Shown: piece after piece, positions 1-7,073 of the stretch
How positions within the stretch are numbered: position 1 is the stretch's first letter
Layout of the letters: every line of letters begins with the position of its first letter
NCBI GenBank assembly: GCA_023247195.1
Contig: JAHFGY010000008.1
Location: 1-33,561 of the forward strand
DNA length: 33,561 bases
From: Candidatus Omnitrophota bacterium
Lineage (GTDB): Bacteria; Omnitrophota; Gorgyraeia; Aquiviventales; Aquiviventaceae
Reading direction: 5' to 3'
Program-made: the position numbers and the translations under genes
Notes under the pieces: model-generated
Databases searched by the model: none
What the model saw: the letters and a program-made list of their open reading frames with translations, nothing else
Told to the model about the DNA's origin: nothing

Positions 1-1
1 G

Positions 2-823
2 TACCTCGGGATCCGGACAACTCTTCAGACGCTGCCCCCGTTCATTTCCGCCTCGCTGCGTTTCCTCGCGGCCGGCCCGTTGCTTTACGCATGGGCGCGG
101 TGGCGCGGCGCGCCGAAGCCGACCGCCCGGCAGTGGCGCTCGGCGTTCATCATCGGCGGTCTGATGCTGGTTGGCGGCAACGGCGGGGTCGTGTTCGCGC
201 AGCAACATGTGCCGTCGGGAGTGGCAGCGCTGGTGATCTCAACGATTCCGCTTTGGATGGTTTTGCTCGACTGGCGCCTGAACGGTAAAAATCCGACCGC
301 AGGCATGTGGATGGGGATGGCGCTGGGAGCGGCGGGAATCGGCGCGCTCATCGGCCCGGACGCTGCCCGGCATACGGGCGCGATCGAGCCGGTGTGGGCG
401 CTGGTGCTCTTAGGCGCCGCGTTGAGCTGGGCGATCGGCACGCTCTTGACGCGCCGTTTAGACCTGCCGGATTCTGGCCCGCTCATGACCGGCATGCAGA
501 TGATCGCGGGCGGAACGCTGCTCGGCGGCATCGCCGGGCTGCATGGCGAGCCGGCGCATTTTTCTTTCAGCCAAGTGTCGGCCGCGTCGTGGTGCGCTCT
601 GGCTTATCTGGTTATCGTCGGGTCCATTATCGGTTTCAGCGCCTATTTTTGGCTGCTGCGGCAAACGTCCATCGCGACGGTGTCCACCTACGCTTTCGTG
701 AATCCGCTTATAGCGGTGGCGCTCGGCTGTTTGCTCGCCGGCGAGCCGCTGACGCCTCGTACGTTGATCGCCGCCGCGCTGATCATTCCCGGCGTTGCGC
801 TGATCGTCCGATTCCGGCGGTAA
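2..823 (+). CDS. EamA/DMT-family transporter, 5' end outside the window
   Basis: Inner-membrane permease of the drug/metabolite transporter superfamily; the substrate cannot be told from sequence. The reading frame is open from base 2, so the N-terminus (about 20-40 residues of a usual 290-300) lies upstream; the TTG at 80 is internal to an ongoing hydrophobic segment (PPFISASLRFLAAGPLLYAW) and is not a real start. Family features are the two EamA halves: the first ends near GVVFAQQHVPSGVAALVIST and a helix with PLWMVLLDW, the second contains GSIIGFSAYFWLLRQTS and TYAFVNPLIAVALGCLLAGEP, the typical conserved end of the second repeat. It ends 16 bases before the TPR gene. What is seen is the two-repeat helical pattern; transport direction and cargo are unknown. 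Confidence 0.9.
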   Translation, partial: YLGIRTTLQTLPPFISASLRFLAAGPLLYAWARWRGAPKPTARQWRSAFIIGGLMLVGGNGGVVFAQQHVPSGVAALVISTIPLWMVLLDWRLNGKNPTAGMWMGMALGAAGIGALIGPDAARHTGAIEPVWALVLLGAALSWAIGTLLTRRLDLPDSGPLMTGMQMIAGGTLLGGIAGLHGEPAHFSFSQVSAASWCALAYLVIVGSIIGFSAYFWLLRQTSIATVSTYAFVNPLIAVALGCLLAGEPLTPRTLIAAALIIPGVALIVRFRR

Positions 824-824
824 G

Positions 825-833
825 TGTTAGAAT
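825..833 (+). promoter_or_regulatory. extended -10 element for the TPR gene, leaderless arrangement
   Basis: TGtTAGAAT is an extended -10 box whose last base lies 6 bases before the ATG at 840. Transcription would begin at or next to the start codon. No Shine-Dalgarno is visible upstream of 840 and no convincing -35 is seen, as expected for an extended -10 promoter. Confidence 0.45.
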
Positions 834-839
834 GTTTCG

Positions 840-2249
840 ATGCGCCGCTCCGCCTGTTTACCTGTTTTGCTAGCCGTTGCCCTGACCGGCTTTGGGCCGT
901 CCGCCCGGGCGGCCATGAAGGACGACGCCTACAGCTACTACGCTTTTGCGGTCGGCTACCACGACATGGACGACTTTGACCAAGCCATTTCGAACTACAC
1001 CAAGGCCATCGAACTGAACCCCAAATATGCCAAGGCGTATTACGGCCGCGCGCTGGCTTACGCGCAGCAGGGAAAGCTCGATGATGCGCAGAAAGATTTC
1101 GATCAGGCGATCGCGCTCGATCCGTCGCTTTCCAAGGCCTATATGAACCGCAGCATTCTGTCGATGAGCCAGGGAAAATCCGACGCGGCCATCGCCGATC
1201 TGGATAAGGCGGTCGCCATGAAGCCGAAGAACCCGGACGTCTACATCTTGCGGGCCGAGGCCCGCCGTCGAGCGGGCAATGGTGCAGGCGCTTTAGAGGA
1301 TTACGAGCACGCGCTCGCAATCGATCCGTATTCGGGCGAAGCGCACGCCGGCAGGGGAATTATCCGGTTGAACGCGGGCGAGACCGACGCAGCCATCGCG
1401 GATTTCACCGAGCAGATCGAGCTCAAGCACGACGTTTCTGAGGCGCACAATCACCTTGGCCTGGCGCATGAGAAGATCGGCGATATTCAGCGGGCGCTTG
1501 AATCCTATTCGACCGCGCTCTCGCTGGATCCGGCCAATAGCGGCGCGCGTCGTAACCGAGCCGCTCTTTATGTTGCGCAAGGAGAGACTGAGGCTGCGCT
1601 CAAAGAGTATGACATGCTGCTCGCGAAGACGCCGCAGGATGCCCAAGCGCTGCTGGGCCGGGTGCAAGCGTATGAAACCGCTGGAAACACGGACAAGGCT
1701 TTGGAAGATCTATCCCGGTTGATCGATCTGGCGGCCTCGGAGCCGACGGAGAAGCGGGAGAGCCTGCTTCGGCGGCGCGCTCAATTGCGGGAAAAGACCG
1801 GAGACACAGCCGGCGCGCTTCAAGACTATGCGGCCATCGTCGAGCTCCGGCCGGACGCGGCTGACGCGCATGCGCGGCGGGCGTTTCTTGCGTGGCGCGC
1901 GGGCTTGCCCGATGAGGCGCTGGAGAGCTACAACCGCGTGCTCGCGCTCAAACCGCAGGATGCCGACGCCTGGTATAACCGCGGGCTGCTGCGGCTCGAA
2001 ACCGGCGATCTGGACGGCAGCATCGCCGACAGCACGCGCGCCATTGAATTGAGGCCCAAAGAAAGCCGCGCGTATGCCAACCGCGCCAGCGCGCGCGGCC
2101 GCAAGGCCGACCTGGCAGGCGCGGCGGCCGATCTGCAGCAAGCGATCCACTTTGCCGACCCTTCCTTTAAGCAGAAGCTTGAGCCGCTCTTGCAGCAGGT
2201 TCAGAAGCAGCGCCAAACCGCGAAGCCCAGCGACGGTGCAGGCGGCTAA
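840..2249 (+). CDS. exported tetratricopeptide-repeat protein
   Basis: A 469-residue protein with an N-terminal Sec signal (residues 1 to about 24, ending SARAA) and then nearly continuous TPR units of 34 residues from about residue 30 to 450. Typical repeat cores are visible: AISNYTKAIELNPKYAKAYY, ALEDYEHALAIDPYSGEAHA, ALESYNRVLALKPQDADAWY, SIADSTRAIELRPKESRAYA. About twelve repeats can be traced. TPR solenoids are protein-protein docking surfaces; here it would act in the periplasm or at the envelope. No enzymatic domain is attached, so the partner is unknown. The start at 840 is supported by the signal peptide directly after it and by a -10 box 6 bases upstream. Confidence 0.9.
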   Translation: MRRSACLPVLLAVALTGFGPSARAAMKDDAYSYYAFAVGYHDMDDFDQAISNYTKAIELNPKYAKAYYGRALAYAQQGKLDDAQKDFDQAIALDPSLSKAYMNRSILSMSQGKSDAAIADLDKAVAMKPKNPDVYILRAEARRRAGNGAGALEDYEHALAIDPYSGEAHAGRGIIRLNAGETDAAIADFTEQIELKHDVSEAHNHLGLAHEKIGDIQRALESYSTALSLDPANSGARRNRAALYVAQGETEAALKEYDMLLAKTPQDAQALLGRVQAYETAGNTDKALEDLSRLIDLAASEPTEKRESLLRRRAQLREKTGDTAGALQDYAAIVELRPDAADAHARRAFLAWRAGLPDEALESYNRVLALKPQDADAWYNRGLLRLETGDLDGSIADSTRAIELRPKESRAYANRASARGRKADLAGAAADLQQAIHFADPSFKQKLEPLLQQVQKQRQTAKPSDGAGG

Positions 2250-2254
2250 ATCCG

Positions 2255-2263
2255 TGCTATGAT
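2255..2263 (+). promoter_or_regulatory. extended -10 element before the Cys-rich secreted protein gene
   Basis: TGcTATGAT is an extended -10 box ending 7 bases before the ATG at 2271, just after the stop of the TPR gene. It overlaps the earlier in-frame ATG at 2259, which therefore could not be translated from this transcript; this favours 2271 as the start. Confidence 0.45.
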
Positions 2264-2270
2264 CGCCGCC

Positions 2271-2705
2271 ATGCGGTGGCTCACCGGTTTTCTGGCGGTT
2301 GTTTACCTGGTGGTGGCGGTTGAGGTGCCTGTTTGGGCCCAAGCTCAGATTCAGTCCGCACCCCAAGCCGCGGCGGAAGACTACCCGTGCGCCAAGCACC
2401 GCTCTTGCGGCTGTCGCACCCGCGAACAATGTCTGCTGCACTGTTGCTGCAAAGGTCAGCATGGATCCCACGTAAAGGCTTCCGCGCAGCAACCGTCGCG
2501 CGTATCCTTTTTAGCGGCGCTGGCGTGCCAGGGCAAGCAGCCGGAAGCCGCATTGACCGTGGGACGTATCCTGGGCCCGCACCTGCCTCCTTCGGCCGCA
2601 GGATCCTATTCGCCACCGGCTTCGGTTTTTGACGCGTCAGGTGACAGTATTTCTCTTGATTCATTTCCCGCAGATCCTCCCGAGAAAGTCCCGCTGCTCG
2701 TTTGA
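2271..2705 (+). CDS. small secreted Cys-rich protein, possible metal binding
   Basis: 144 residues from the ATG at 2271 (an in-frame ATG at 2259 would add four). Residues 1 to about 24 form a signal peptide (hydrophobic FLAVVYLVVAVEVPVWA, then AQA). The mature N-terminus carries seven cysteines within about 22 residues (YPC, SCGC, QC, HCCC) with interspersed His and Lys, followed by a low-complexity Pro/Ala/Ser-rich tail. I do not recognise the family. The clustered Cys and the neighbours (a His-rich outer-membrane protein with a CDTCAC motif and a CPMHP...CPIC heavy-metal-binding protein) suggest an extracytoplasmic metal-binding role; this is inference. It ends 71 bases before the next start. 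Confidence 0.7.
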   Translation: MRWLTGFLAVVYLVVAVEVPVWAQAQIQSAPQAAAEDYPCAKHRSCGCRTREQCLLHCCCKGQHGSHVKASAQQPSRVSFLAALACQGKQPEAALTVGRILGPHLPPSAAGSYSPPASVFDASGDSISLDSFPADPPEKVPLLV

Positions 2706-2776
2706 TCGACTATTCCCCTTTGATCGGCTGTTCGGTTATTTATCGATCCTTTTTCATCCAAACTTCAGGAGAATCC

Positions 2777-3775
2777 ATGTCTCTTTCACGATTCTTTTCC
2801 GCCGTGCTTTTGGCGGCGGTGATCGGCTCAGCCGCCGCGGCGCCGCGCGTCGAGGCGTGCGACACATGCGCGTGCGCTTTTAATCCAAAAAAAGCCAAGT
2901 CGGGCGGCGCTTCGAGCGCTTTTATTACCACGCCGACCGCGTCGACCATGGGCAAGGGAAGCGCATCAGTCGGCTTTCTGTTCGAGCACCAGCGGTATAA
3001 CAAGATCCCGGCGGCCGACGCTCACGCGCTGCACCACGCCGGGCATGATGTTCATGGGAAGAACCACGAAGAGTCTTACCAGTTAAGTCTGGGTTACGGG
3101 CTCTTGGATAATCTGGATGTGTTCCTCGTGGCCCCGGTTGTGTCCCGCTCTTCGACCGAGATCCATAGCCACAGCGGACTCGGCGCGGATGAGCGCGCGA
3201 CTGGCATAGGCGATGCGCGCCTTGTGGGAAAATACCGACTTTGGGATCAAGGAGCGGATGCCGCGCTCTTACTGGGCGTTAAAGCGCCCACGGGCGAAAC
3301 GTCGGACAAGAGCGGGACGGGCGGAAAGTTCGAGCCCGAGCTGCAGCCCGGTTCCGGGGCTTGGGACGTGCAAACCGGCTTCGCCATATCGAAAGGGTTC
3401 AACCGTTATATCAGCGCATCCGGCGCATTCCAGTATATTTACCGCGGAGAGGGAGCCCAGGAGTTCGATGCGGGCGACCTTTTCCGGTTCGATGTTGGGA
3501 TCTCGCACGCGCTGCGGCCGCTGGGCGAGTATCCGAACGCCAGCCTGGTTCTTGAATTGCACAACCAATGGGCGTTGCGCGATCGCAGCCGCGAGAGTGA
3601 CAGCGTTTTGGACAGCGGAGGCACCACGATCCTGCTGAGTCCGGGCATCTCAGCCGATCTCACGCCGAACGTGTCGGCTTTCTTCGCCCTGCCGTTTCCG
3701 GTCTACCAGAACCTCGGCGGCCAGCATGAGGAGCTCGACTACGAAGCCATTGCCGGCTTCTCCTTGCACTTTTGA
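2777..3775 (+). CDS. outer-membrane barrel protein, MetA-like/putative transporter family
   Basis: 332 residues. The ATG at 2777 is preceded by AGGAGAA at about 2767-2773 and starts a clean signal peptide (MSLSRFFSAVLLAAVIGSAAAA). The frame is open upstream to 2702 but without a signal or ribosome site. The mature start has CDTCACAF, then a long alternating pattern of amphipathic strands with turn motifs (SYQLSLGYGLLDNLDVFLVAPVV, ARLVGKYRLWDQGADAALLLGVK, FAISKGFNRYISASGAFQYI) and a C-terminal Phe, as in outer-membrane barrels of the phenol-degradation MetA-like/Toluene_X-type class. A His-rich loop (HALHHAGHDVHGKNHEE) around residues 75-95 could bind metal. Function is inferred only: diffusion or export channel for a metal or small compound, with the neighbouring Cys- and Met-rich exported proteins. 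Confidence 0.75.
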   Translation: MSLSRFFSAVLLAAVIGSAAAAPRVEACDTCACAFNPKKAKSGGASSAFITTPTASTMGKGSASVGFLFEHQRYNKIPAADAHALHHAGHDVHGKNHEESYQLSLGYGLLDNLDVFLVAPVVSRSSTEIHSHSGLGADERATGIGDARLVGKYRLWDQGADAALLLGVKAPTGETSDKSGTGGKFEPELQPGSGAWDVQTGFAISKGFNRYISASGAFQYIYRGEGAQEFDAGDLFRFDVGISHALRPLGEYPNASLVLELHNQWALRDRSRESDSVLDSGGTTILLSPGISADLTPNVSAFFALPFPVYQNLGGQHEELDYEAIAGFSLHF

Positions 3776-3800
3776 GGTCCGGCCGTTAAGATTCAAAGGC

Positions 3801-4682
3801 GTGAGGCCTTTATCCATACGTCGCCTGATTATCGCAACGCTGAGCCTGTCGCTTGTTTGCGCAGGCTCGGCGTTTCTTTTTGCGCATTCGCAGATATTAA
3901 CGGATATCTCCTCGGGCCAGGAGCCTTCGGCATATGTTTGCCCCATGCACCCGCAGCAGCGCTCGGACAAGCCAGGCCGGTGCCCGATCTGCCAGATGGA
4001 ACTGAAGCCCATCACCATCGAAGACGGCATCACCGTGGGCGCCGGAGCGCATACCATGCACCAGCCTCTGCATGGGGGATTCCTTATGATGGTCGGCGAC
4101 TACCACTTGGAGCTGGTCGAGCTGGCGAGCACATTTCGTCTTTATGTTTCCGATGCCTTCAGCAATCCCGTATCCGTCGAAAAAATGACCGGTTCGCTTA
4201 CGGCGCGGCGGCAAGGCGAGGTGGCGGAATCCGGCGCAAAGCTCGCGCTTGTGCCGGCCGCCGAAGGAGCTTACCTTTCTGCGGAAAAGCCGCCGGAAGC
4301 GGAATTCATCGAAGTCGACGTTGCGGTCGATGTGAACGGCCTGCCGGTGCAAATCAGCATGCCCTTGAGAATGACAGCCGAGGGATGGATCACGGATCTT
4401 GGGTGCTTTGCCCGCGGCGCGCCTCTGGACGACTGGGAGTGCACGCGGAGCGGCATCCGAGCCGGCTCGCCCGTGGCGCTGCTGGTGGGCGATGAAGAGC
4501 ACCCCATGCTGTACGTGCTTGTTTCCGGAACCAAAGGCCGCTGGGTCGGGGCCATAGCCGCGGAAAAACTCCTGCCGTGGGTCGACCAGCGGGTTCGGGT
4601 CACGGGAAAGCCTGTGCAGCGCGGCTCGGTCGCTCTCATCCAGGTTGAAAGCATCCTACCGGCGGGTTCTCCGCAGCAATAG
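3801..4682 (+). CDS. membrane-anchored protein with heavy-metal-binding (HMBD) domain
   Basis: 293 residues from the GTG at 3801, 25 bases after the barrel gene; the frame is open to an ATG at 3726, but that would overlap the barrel gene by 50 bases and lacks a signal-like start. Residues about 6-30 form a signal anchor (RRLIIATLSLSLVCAGSAFLFA). Next comes a clear heavy-metal-binding domain (YVCPMHPQQ...PGRCPICQMELKP, about residues 45-70) with the CPMHP and CPxCxM ligands found in CusB- and CopA-associated domains. The rest (about 75-290) has TMHQPLHGGFLMMVGDYHLELV, a pattern seen in copper-resistance-linked exported proteins, and a long all-beta tail. Likely a periplasmic Cu(I) or similar metal-binding protein; the exact role is unknown. 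Confidence 0.75.
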   Translation: MRPLSIRRLIIATLSLSLVCAGSAFLFAHSQILTDISSGQEPSAYVCPMHPQQRSDKPGRCPICQMELKPITIEDGITVGAGAHTMHQPLHGGFLMMVGDYHLELVELASTFRLYVSDAFSNPVSVEKMTGSLTARRQGEVAESGAKLALVPAAEGAYLSAEKPPEAEFIEVDVAVDVNGLPVQISMPLRMTAEGWITDLGCFARGAPLDDWECTRSGIRAGSPVALLVGDEEHPMLYVLVSGTKGRWVGAIAAEKLLPWVDQRVRVTGKPVQRGSVALIQVESILPAGSPQQ

Positions 4683-4708
4683 GCTTCGTTCTTTCCCGCG
4701 GCAGCGGG

Positions 4709-4714
4709 TAAACT
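4709..4714 (+). promoter_or_regulatory. -10 box directly before the PHP lipoprotein gene
   Basis: TAAACT lies 6 bases before the ATG at 4721. No Shine-Dalgarno is present in those bases, fitting a leaderless start. The -35 region is weak. A small GC stem (CCCGC/GCGGG, 4695-4708) lies just upstream, without a U-tract. Confidence 0.35.
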
Positions 4715-4720
4715 TGAGCC

Positions 4721-5944
4721 ATGTTTCGCAAAATCATTTTCTTTTTATTTTTTGTTTTTCTGCACGCGGCGTTCGTATCCGGATGCGCGGTGCTCACGCC
4801 GATAAATCCGCCGAAACTGTCGAATCCCTCGGTGCGAGAGCCTGAGCAGCTGCGCATGGGCGAAACCGGCTCGGACGAGACGGTTGTCTTGACGCCTCGC
4901 TGGCACGACTACAACGGCGTGATGCATGTCCATACAACCTACTCGCACGACGCCCACGGGCAGTTCGAGCACGTCGTCGAAGTGGGGCAGCAGCAGCACC
5001 TGGATTTCGTCGCCGTCACGGATCACAACACGCTTGCTCCGCTGCGCGAGGGAAGAGGCGGCCGCTATGGCGATCTGCTCGTGCTGATCGGCATGGAGAT
5101 ATCCGCGCAGGGCGGCCACTACCTGACCCTCAACGTCAAATCCGAAGTGGACCGCGAGAACCTGACGACTCAGGAAGTCGTCGACGCGATCGCCGCGCAA
5201 GGGGGGCTTGGTTTTATCGCGCACCCCTATTTTAAGAAGCGCCGTTGGACGGATTGGAGCGTGCGAGGCTTTACCGGTATGGAAATATACAACGCCGCCC
5301 ACGACACCTTTGATGAGAATTTCACTCGGCTCGCTTTTTGGACCTTGAGCGCATCGCCGGTATCGCTCTACCTTTCGCTGGTCGATCGGCCGTACGATCC
5401 GCTTCGCACGTGGGACGAGCTGATCCGCCGGCATGGGCGCGTGGTCGGCATCGGCTCCGTGGATGCCCATGAGGTGCACGCTTTCGGCGTCCGCTTCGCG
5501 CCGTATGAAGCCATGTTTGCCATGGCGCGCACGCACGTGATCGCGCCCGAGTCTCCGCTCACCCCGGAGGTCGTTTACAGCGCGCTGGCCAGCGGGCACG
5601 CGTACGTGAGCCTGGACATGGTCGCGGAAACGCGCGGGTTCCTTTTCAGCGTTGAGAAGGATGGAGAACAGCTGGGCATTATGGGCGACGAGCTCATGTG
5701 GAAGCCGGGCATGGAGCTATTGGTGTATGCGCCCGCTCAAGCCACCGTGGGACTTTACCGCGACGGGGAGCTCGTCGAAGAAAAGGAAGGCGCGAACCTG
5801 CGCTGGAAAGCGGATAGACCCGGCGTATACCGGGTGGAGCTTGAGCGCGGCAAGAAGCCCTGGATCTATTCGAATCCCATTTACCTGCGCGTGGGTTCGG
5901 AAAAACCTTCGGGCGCGGGCTCGGATTTCGGCTCGGGCTGGTGA
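4721..5944 (+). CDS. PHP-domain metallo-phosphoesterase-like lipoprotein
   Basis: 407 residues. The N-terminus is a lipoprotein signal with lipobox VSGC (Cys22), so the protein is lipid-anchored outside the cytoplasm. The PHP (polymerase and histidinol phosphatase) fold shows its metal ligands: HVH (His69, His71), SHD (His76/Asp77), TDHN (Asp101/His102), GMEIS (Glu126), IAHP (His about 171) and GSVDAHE near residue 250. These cluster two or three metals and usually hydrolyse phosphoesters. A C-terminal beta domain (about 310-407; VGLYRDGELVEEKEG, YRVELERG) resembles the sandwich seen in surface PHP proteins. The substrate is unknown. It ends 4 bases before the -35 box of the tetR promoter. 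Confidence 0.88.
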   Translation: MFRKIIFFLFFVFLHAAFVSGCAVLTPINPPKLSNPSVREPEQLRMGETGSDETVVLTPRWHDYNGVMHVHTTYSHDAHGQFEHVVEVGQQQHLDFVAVTDHNTLAPLREGRGGRYGDLLVLIGMEISAQGGHYLTLNVKSEVDRENLTTQEVVDAIAAQGGLGFIAHPYFKKRRWTDWSVRGFTGMEIYNAAHDTFDENFTRLAFWTLSASPVSLYLSLVDRPYDPLRTWDELIRRHGRVVGIGSVDAHEVHAFGVRFAPYEAMFAMARTHVIAPESPLTPEVVYSALASGHAYVSLDMVAETRGFLFSVEKDGEQLGIMGDELMWKPGMELLVYAPAQATVGLYRDGELVEEKEGANLRWKADRPGVYRVELERGKKPWIYSNPIYLRVGSEKPSGAGSDFGSGW

Positions 5945-5947
5945 GGC

Positions 5948-5976
5948 TTGACAGGTTCTTTTTTTTCGGGCATAGT
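5948..5976 (+). promoter_or_regulatory. sigma-70 promoter of the TetR-family gene
   Basis: -35 TTGACA (5948-5953), 17-base spacer, -10 CATAGT (5971-5976). The start point would fall near 5983, inside the palindromic operator, so bound repressor would block initiation. Confidence 0.6.
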
Positions 5977-5977
5977 A

Positions 5978-5997
5978 CATACCAACTGGTAGGTATG
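5978..5997 (+). promoter_or_regulatory. palindromic operator 1 (autoregulatory) at the tetR start
   Basis: Inverted repeat with arms CATACC (5978-5983) and GGTATG (5992-5997) separated by 8 bases, starting one base after the -10 box and including the candidate start codon at 5995. Bases 5979-5990 (ATACCAACTGGT) recur exactly in a second palindrome at 6615-6640 in front of the next gene, with the same 8-base arm spacing. Placement and duplication are typical of a TetR regulator repressing itself and its neighbour. Confidence 0.75.
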
Positions 5998-6594
5998 ATG
6001 AAAGCAGACGCCGATCCCTCAACAAAAGATAAGCTGCTCAACGCCGCCGAGGCGTTGATGCTGGCTAAGGGTTTTACGGCCACCTCTGTCGACGAGATCT
6101 GCGAGGAGGCCGGCCTTACGAAAGGCAGCTTCTTTCATTATTTCGAGAGCAAGGATGAGCTGGCCCGGGTGGTGCTGGAGCGGTTTTGCTGCGAGATGGG
6201 CACGGCGCACGCGAGCTGTTGCGGCAGCGAGGACAAGGACCCGCTCAAACGCCTGTACGCGTACGTGGACGGCATGATCCGTTATTCAAAGGAAGGCAAG
6301 GGCGGCTGTTTGCTGGGAATGTTCTCGCAGGAGTTGGCGAGCGAAGACGCGGCCATGCGCCGCGTATGCGATAAAGCCTTTGACGGGTGGCGGTCGCAGC
6401 TTACCAAGGAAATAACGGATGCCAAACGGCTGCATGCACCGAAGGCGGCGTTCGACCCGCAGAGCGTGGCCGACCATTTGATCGCGGTGGTGGAAGGGTC
6501 GTGGATTTTGGCGAAAGTCAGGCAGGATCGCGGGGTCGTGGCGGCCAACCTCAAGCATTTCCGGAACTACTTGGAGAGCCTTTTTGGCAAGTAA
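5995..6594 (+). CDS. TetR/AcrR-family transcriptional regulator, Cys-rich
   Basis: About 199 residues from the ATG at 5995 (a second ATG at 5998 is equally possible); the in-frame start at 5941 lies upstream of the promoter and is rejected. The N-terminal helix-turn-helix is classic: KDKLLNAAEALMLAKGF, TSVDEICEEAGLTKGSFFHY, FESKDELARVVLE. The ligand domain has KGGCLLGMFSQELASED, like the GC-L-G segment of NemR/AcuR-type regulators that sense electrophiles with a Cys. It carries seven cysteines in all, including CC pairs near residues 64-65 and 74-75, unusual for the family, suggesting thiol- or metal-based sensing (inference). It is autoregulated through operator 1 and likely controls the Cys-rich gene at 6675 and perhaps genes to 9427. 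Confidence 0.9.
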   Translation: MMKADADPSTKDKLLNAAEALMLAKGFTATSVDEICEEAGLTKGSFFHYFESKDELARVVLERFCCEMGTAHASCCGSEDKDPLKRLYAYVDGMIRYSKEGKGGCLLGMFSQELASEDAAMRRVCDKAFDGWRSQLTKEITDAKRLHAPKAAFDPQSVADHLIAVVEGSWILAKVRQDRGVVAANLKHFRNYLESLFGK

Positions 6595-6614
6595 GCGGTC
6601 TTTTTAAAGAAATG

Positions 6615-6640
6615 GAGGATACCAACTGGTCGGTATCCTC
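6615..6640 (+). promoter_or_regulatory. palindromic operator 2 upstream of the Cys-rich protein gene
   Basis: Perfect 9-bp inverted repeat: GAGGATACC (6615-6623) and GGTATCCTC (6632-6640), separated by AACTGGTC. It shares 12 consecutive bases and identical arm spacing with operator 1. It lies between the tetR stop (6594) and the start at 6675. There is no U-tract, so it is not a terminator. The divergence from operator 1 outside the core argues against a simple recent duplication. Confidence 0.75.
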
Positions 6641-6674
6641 TGCGTAAGGTGAACGGCGCAACAAGGAGAGTGAA

Positions 6675-7037
6675 ATGTCGGGATCGTGTGAAGGCGAGAG
6701 CTGTGAGACAAGCAAGACAAGCTGCAGCAGCGAATCGTGTTGCGAGTCGTCGGGTTGTGAAGAGAAATGCGGCTGCGGCACGGCATGCGGCGGCGATCCG
6801 TTAGCGTGCGCCGAAGGTATGTGGAAGTCGGCGTTCTTTCCGGCGCTTAGAGCGGCACAGATTGAGACGTTGAAGGGCAAGATCCAGAAGGCATGGGGCC
6901 CGCGCTTGGACAAGGCTGCGGACATCATCCTGGAAGCCTTTGGCGCTAAGTGGCAGGAGATGCTGGCGGAAGCGGAAACCAAGAATGAAGTCCGAGAAAA
7001 ACTCCGGGCGCTTTACCGGGAGAGTCGTAAATCGTAA
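6675..7037 (+). CDS. Cys-rich metallothionein-like N-terminus fused to a helical domain
   Basis: 120 residues; start at 6675 with Shine-Dalgarno AAGGAGAG (6663-6670). The first 45 residues contain ten cysteines (5, 10, 17, 22, 23, 28, 32, 34, 38, 45), separated almost only by Gly, Ser, Glu, Lys and Thr, including CC and CGC motifs: metal- or thiol-buffer-like composition. Residues about 48-120 are predicted helical and charged (MWKSAFFPALRAAQIETLKG, AADIILEAFGAKWQEML, VREKLRALYRESRKS). I do not recognise the family. The palindromic operator 37 bases upstream ties it to the TetR regulator. Likely a cytoplasmic metal-binding or sulfur-trapping protein induced with that regulator; this is inference. 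Confidence 0.75.
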   Translation: MSGSCEGESCETSKTSCSSESCCESSGCEEKCGCGTACGGDPLACAEGMWKSAFFPALRAAQIETLKGKIQKAWGPRLDKAADIILEAFGAKWQEMLAEAETKNEVREKLRALYRESRKS

Positions 7038-7073
7038 TTGTTAGGAGCCGATTCAGCAAGAAGAGGAGATCGG

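Noticed and set aside
3726-3800. Upstream ATG for the heavy-metal-binding-domain protein
   Set aside because: It would overlap the barrel gene by 50 bases and push the signal anchor inward; the GTG at 3801 fits better.
4745-5599. 284-codon minus-strand ORF opposite the PHP lipoprotein
   Set aside because: The PHP metal ligands on the + strand are clear; the antisense frame is a composition effect.
6615-6640. Operator 2 as an intrinsic terminator of the tetR gene
   Set aside because: No U-tract follows, and the core matches operator 1 over 12 bases.
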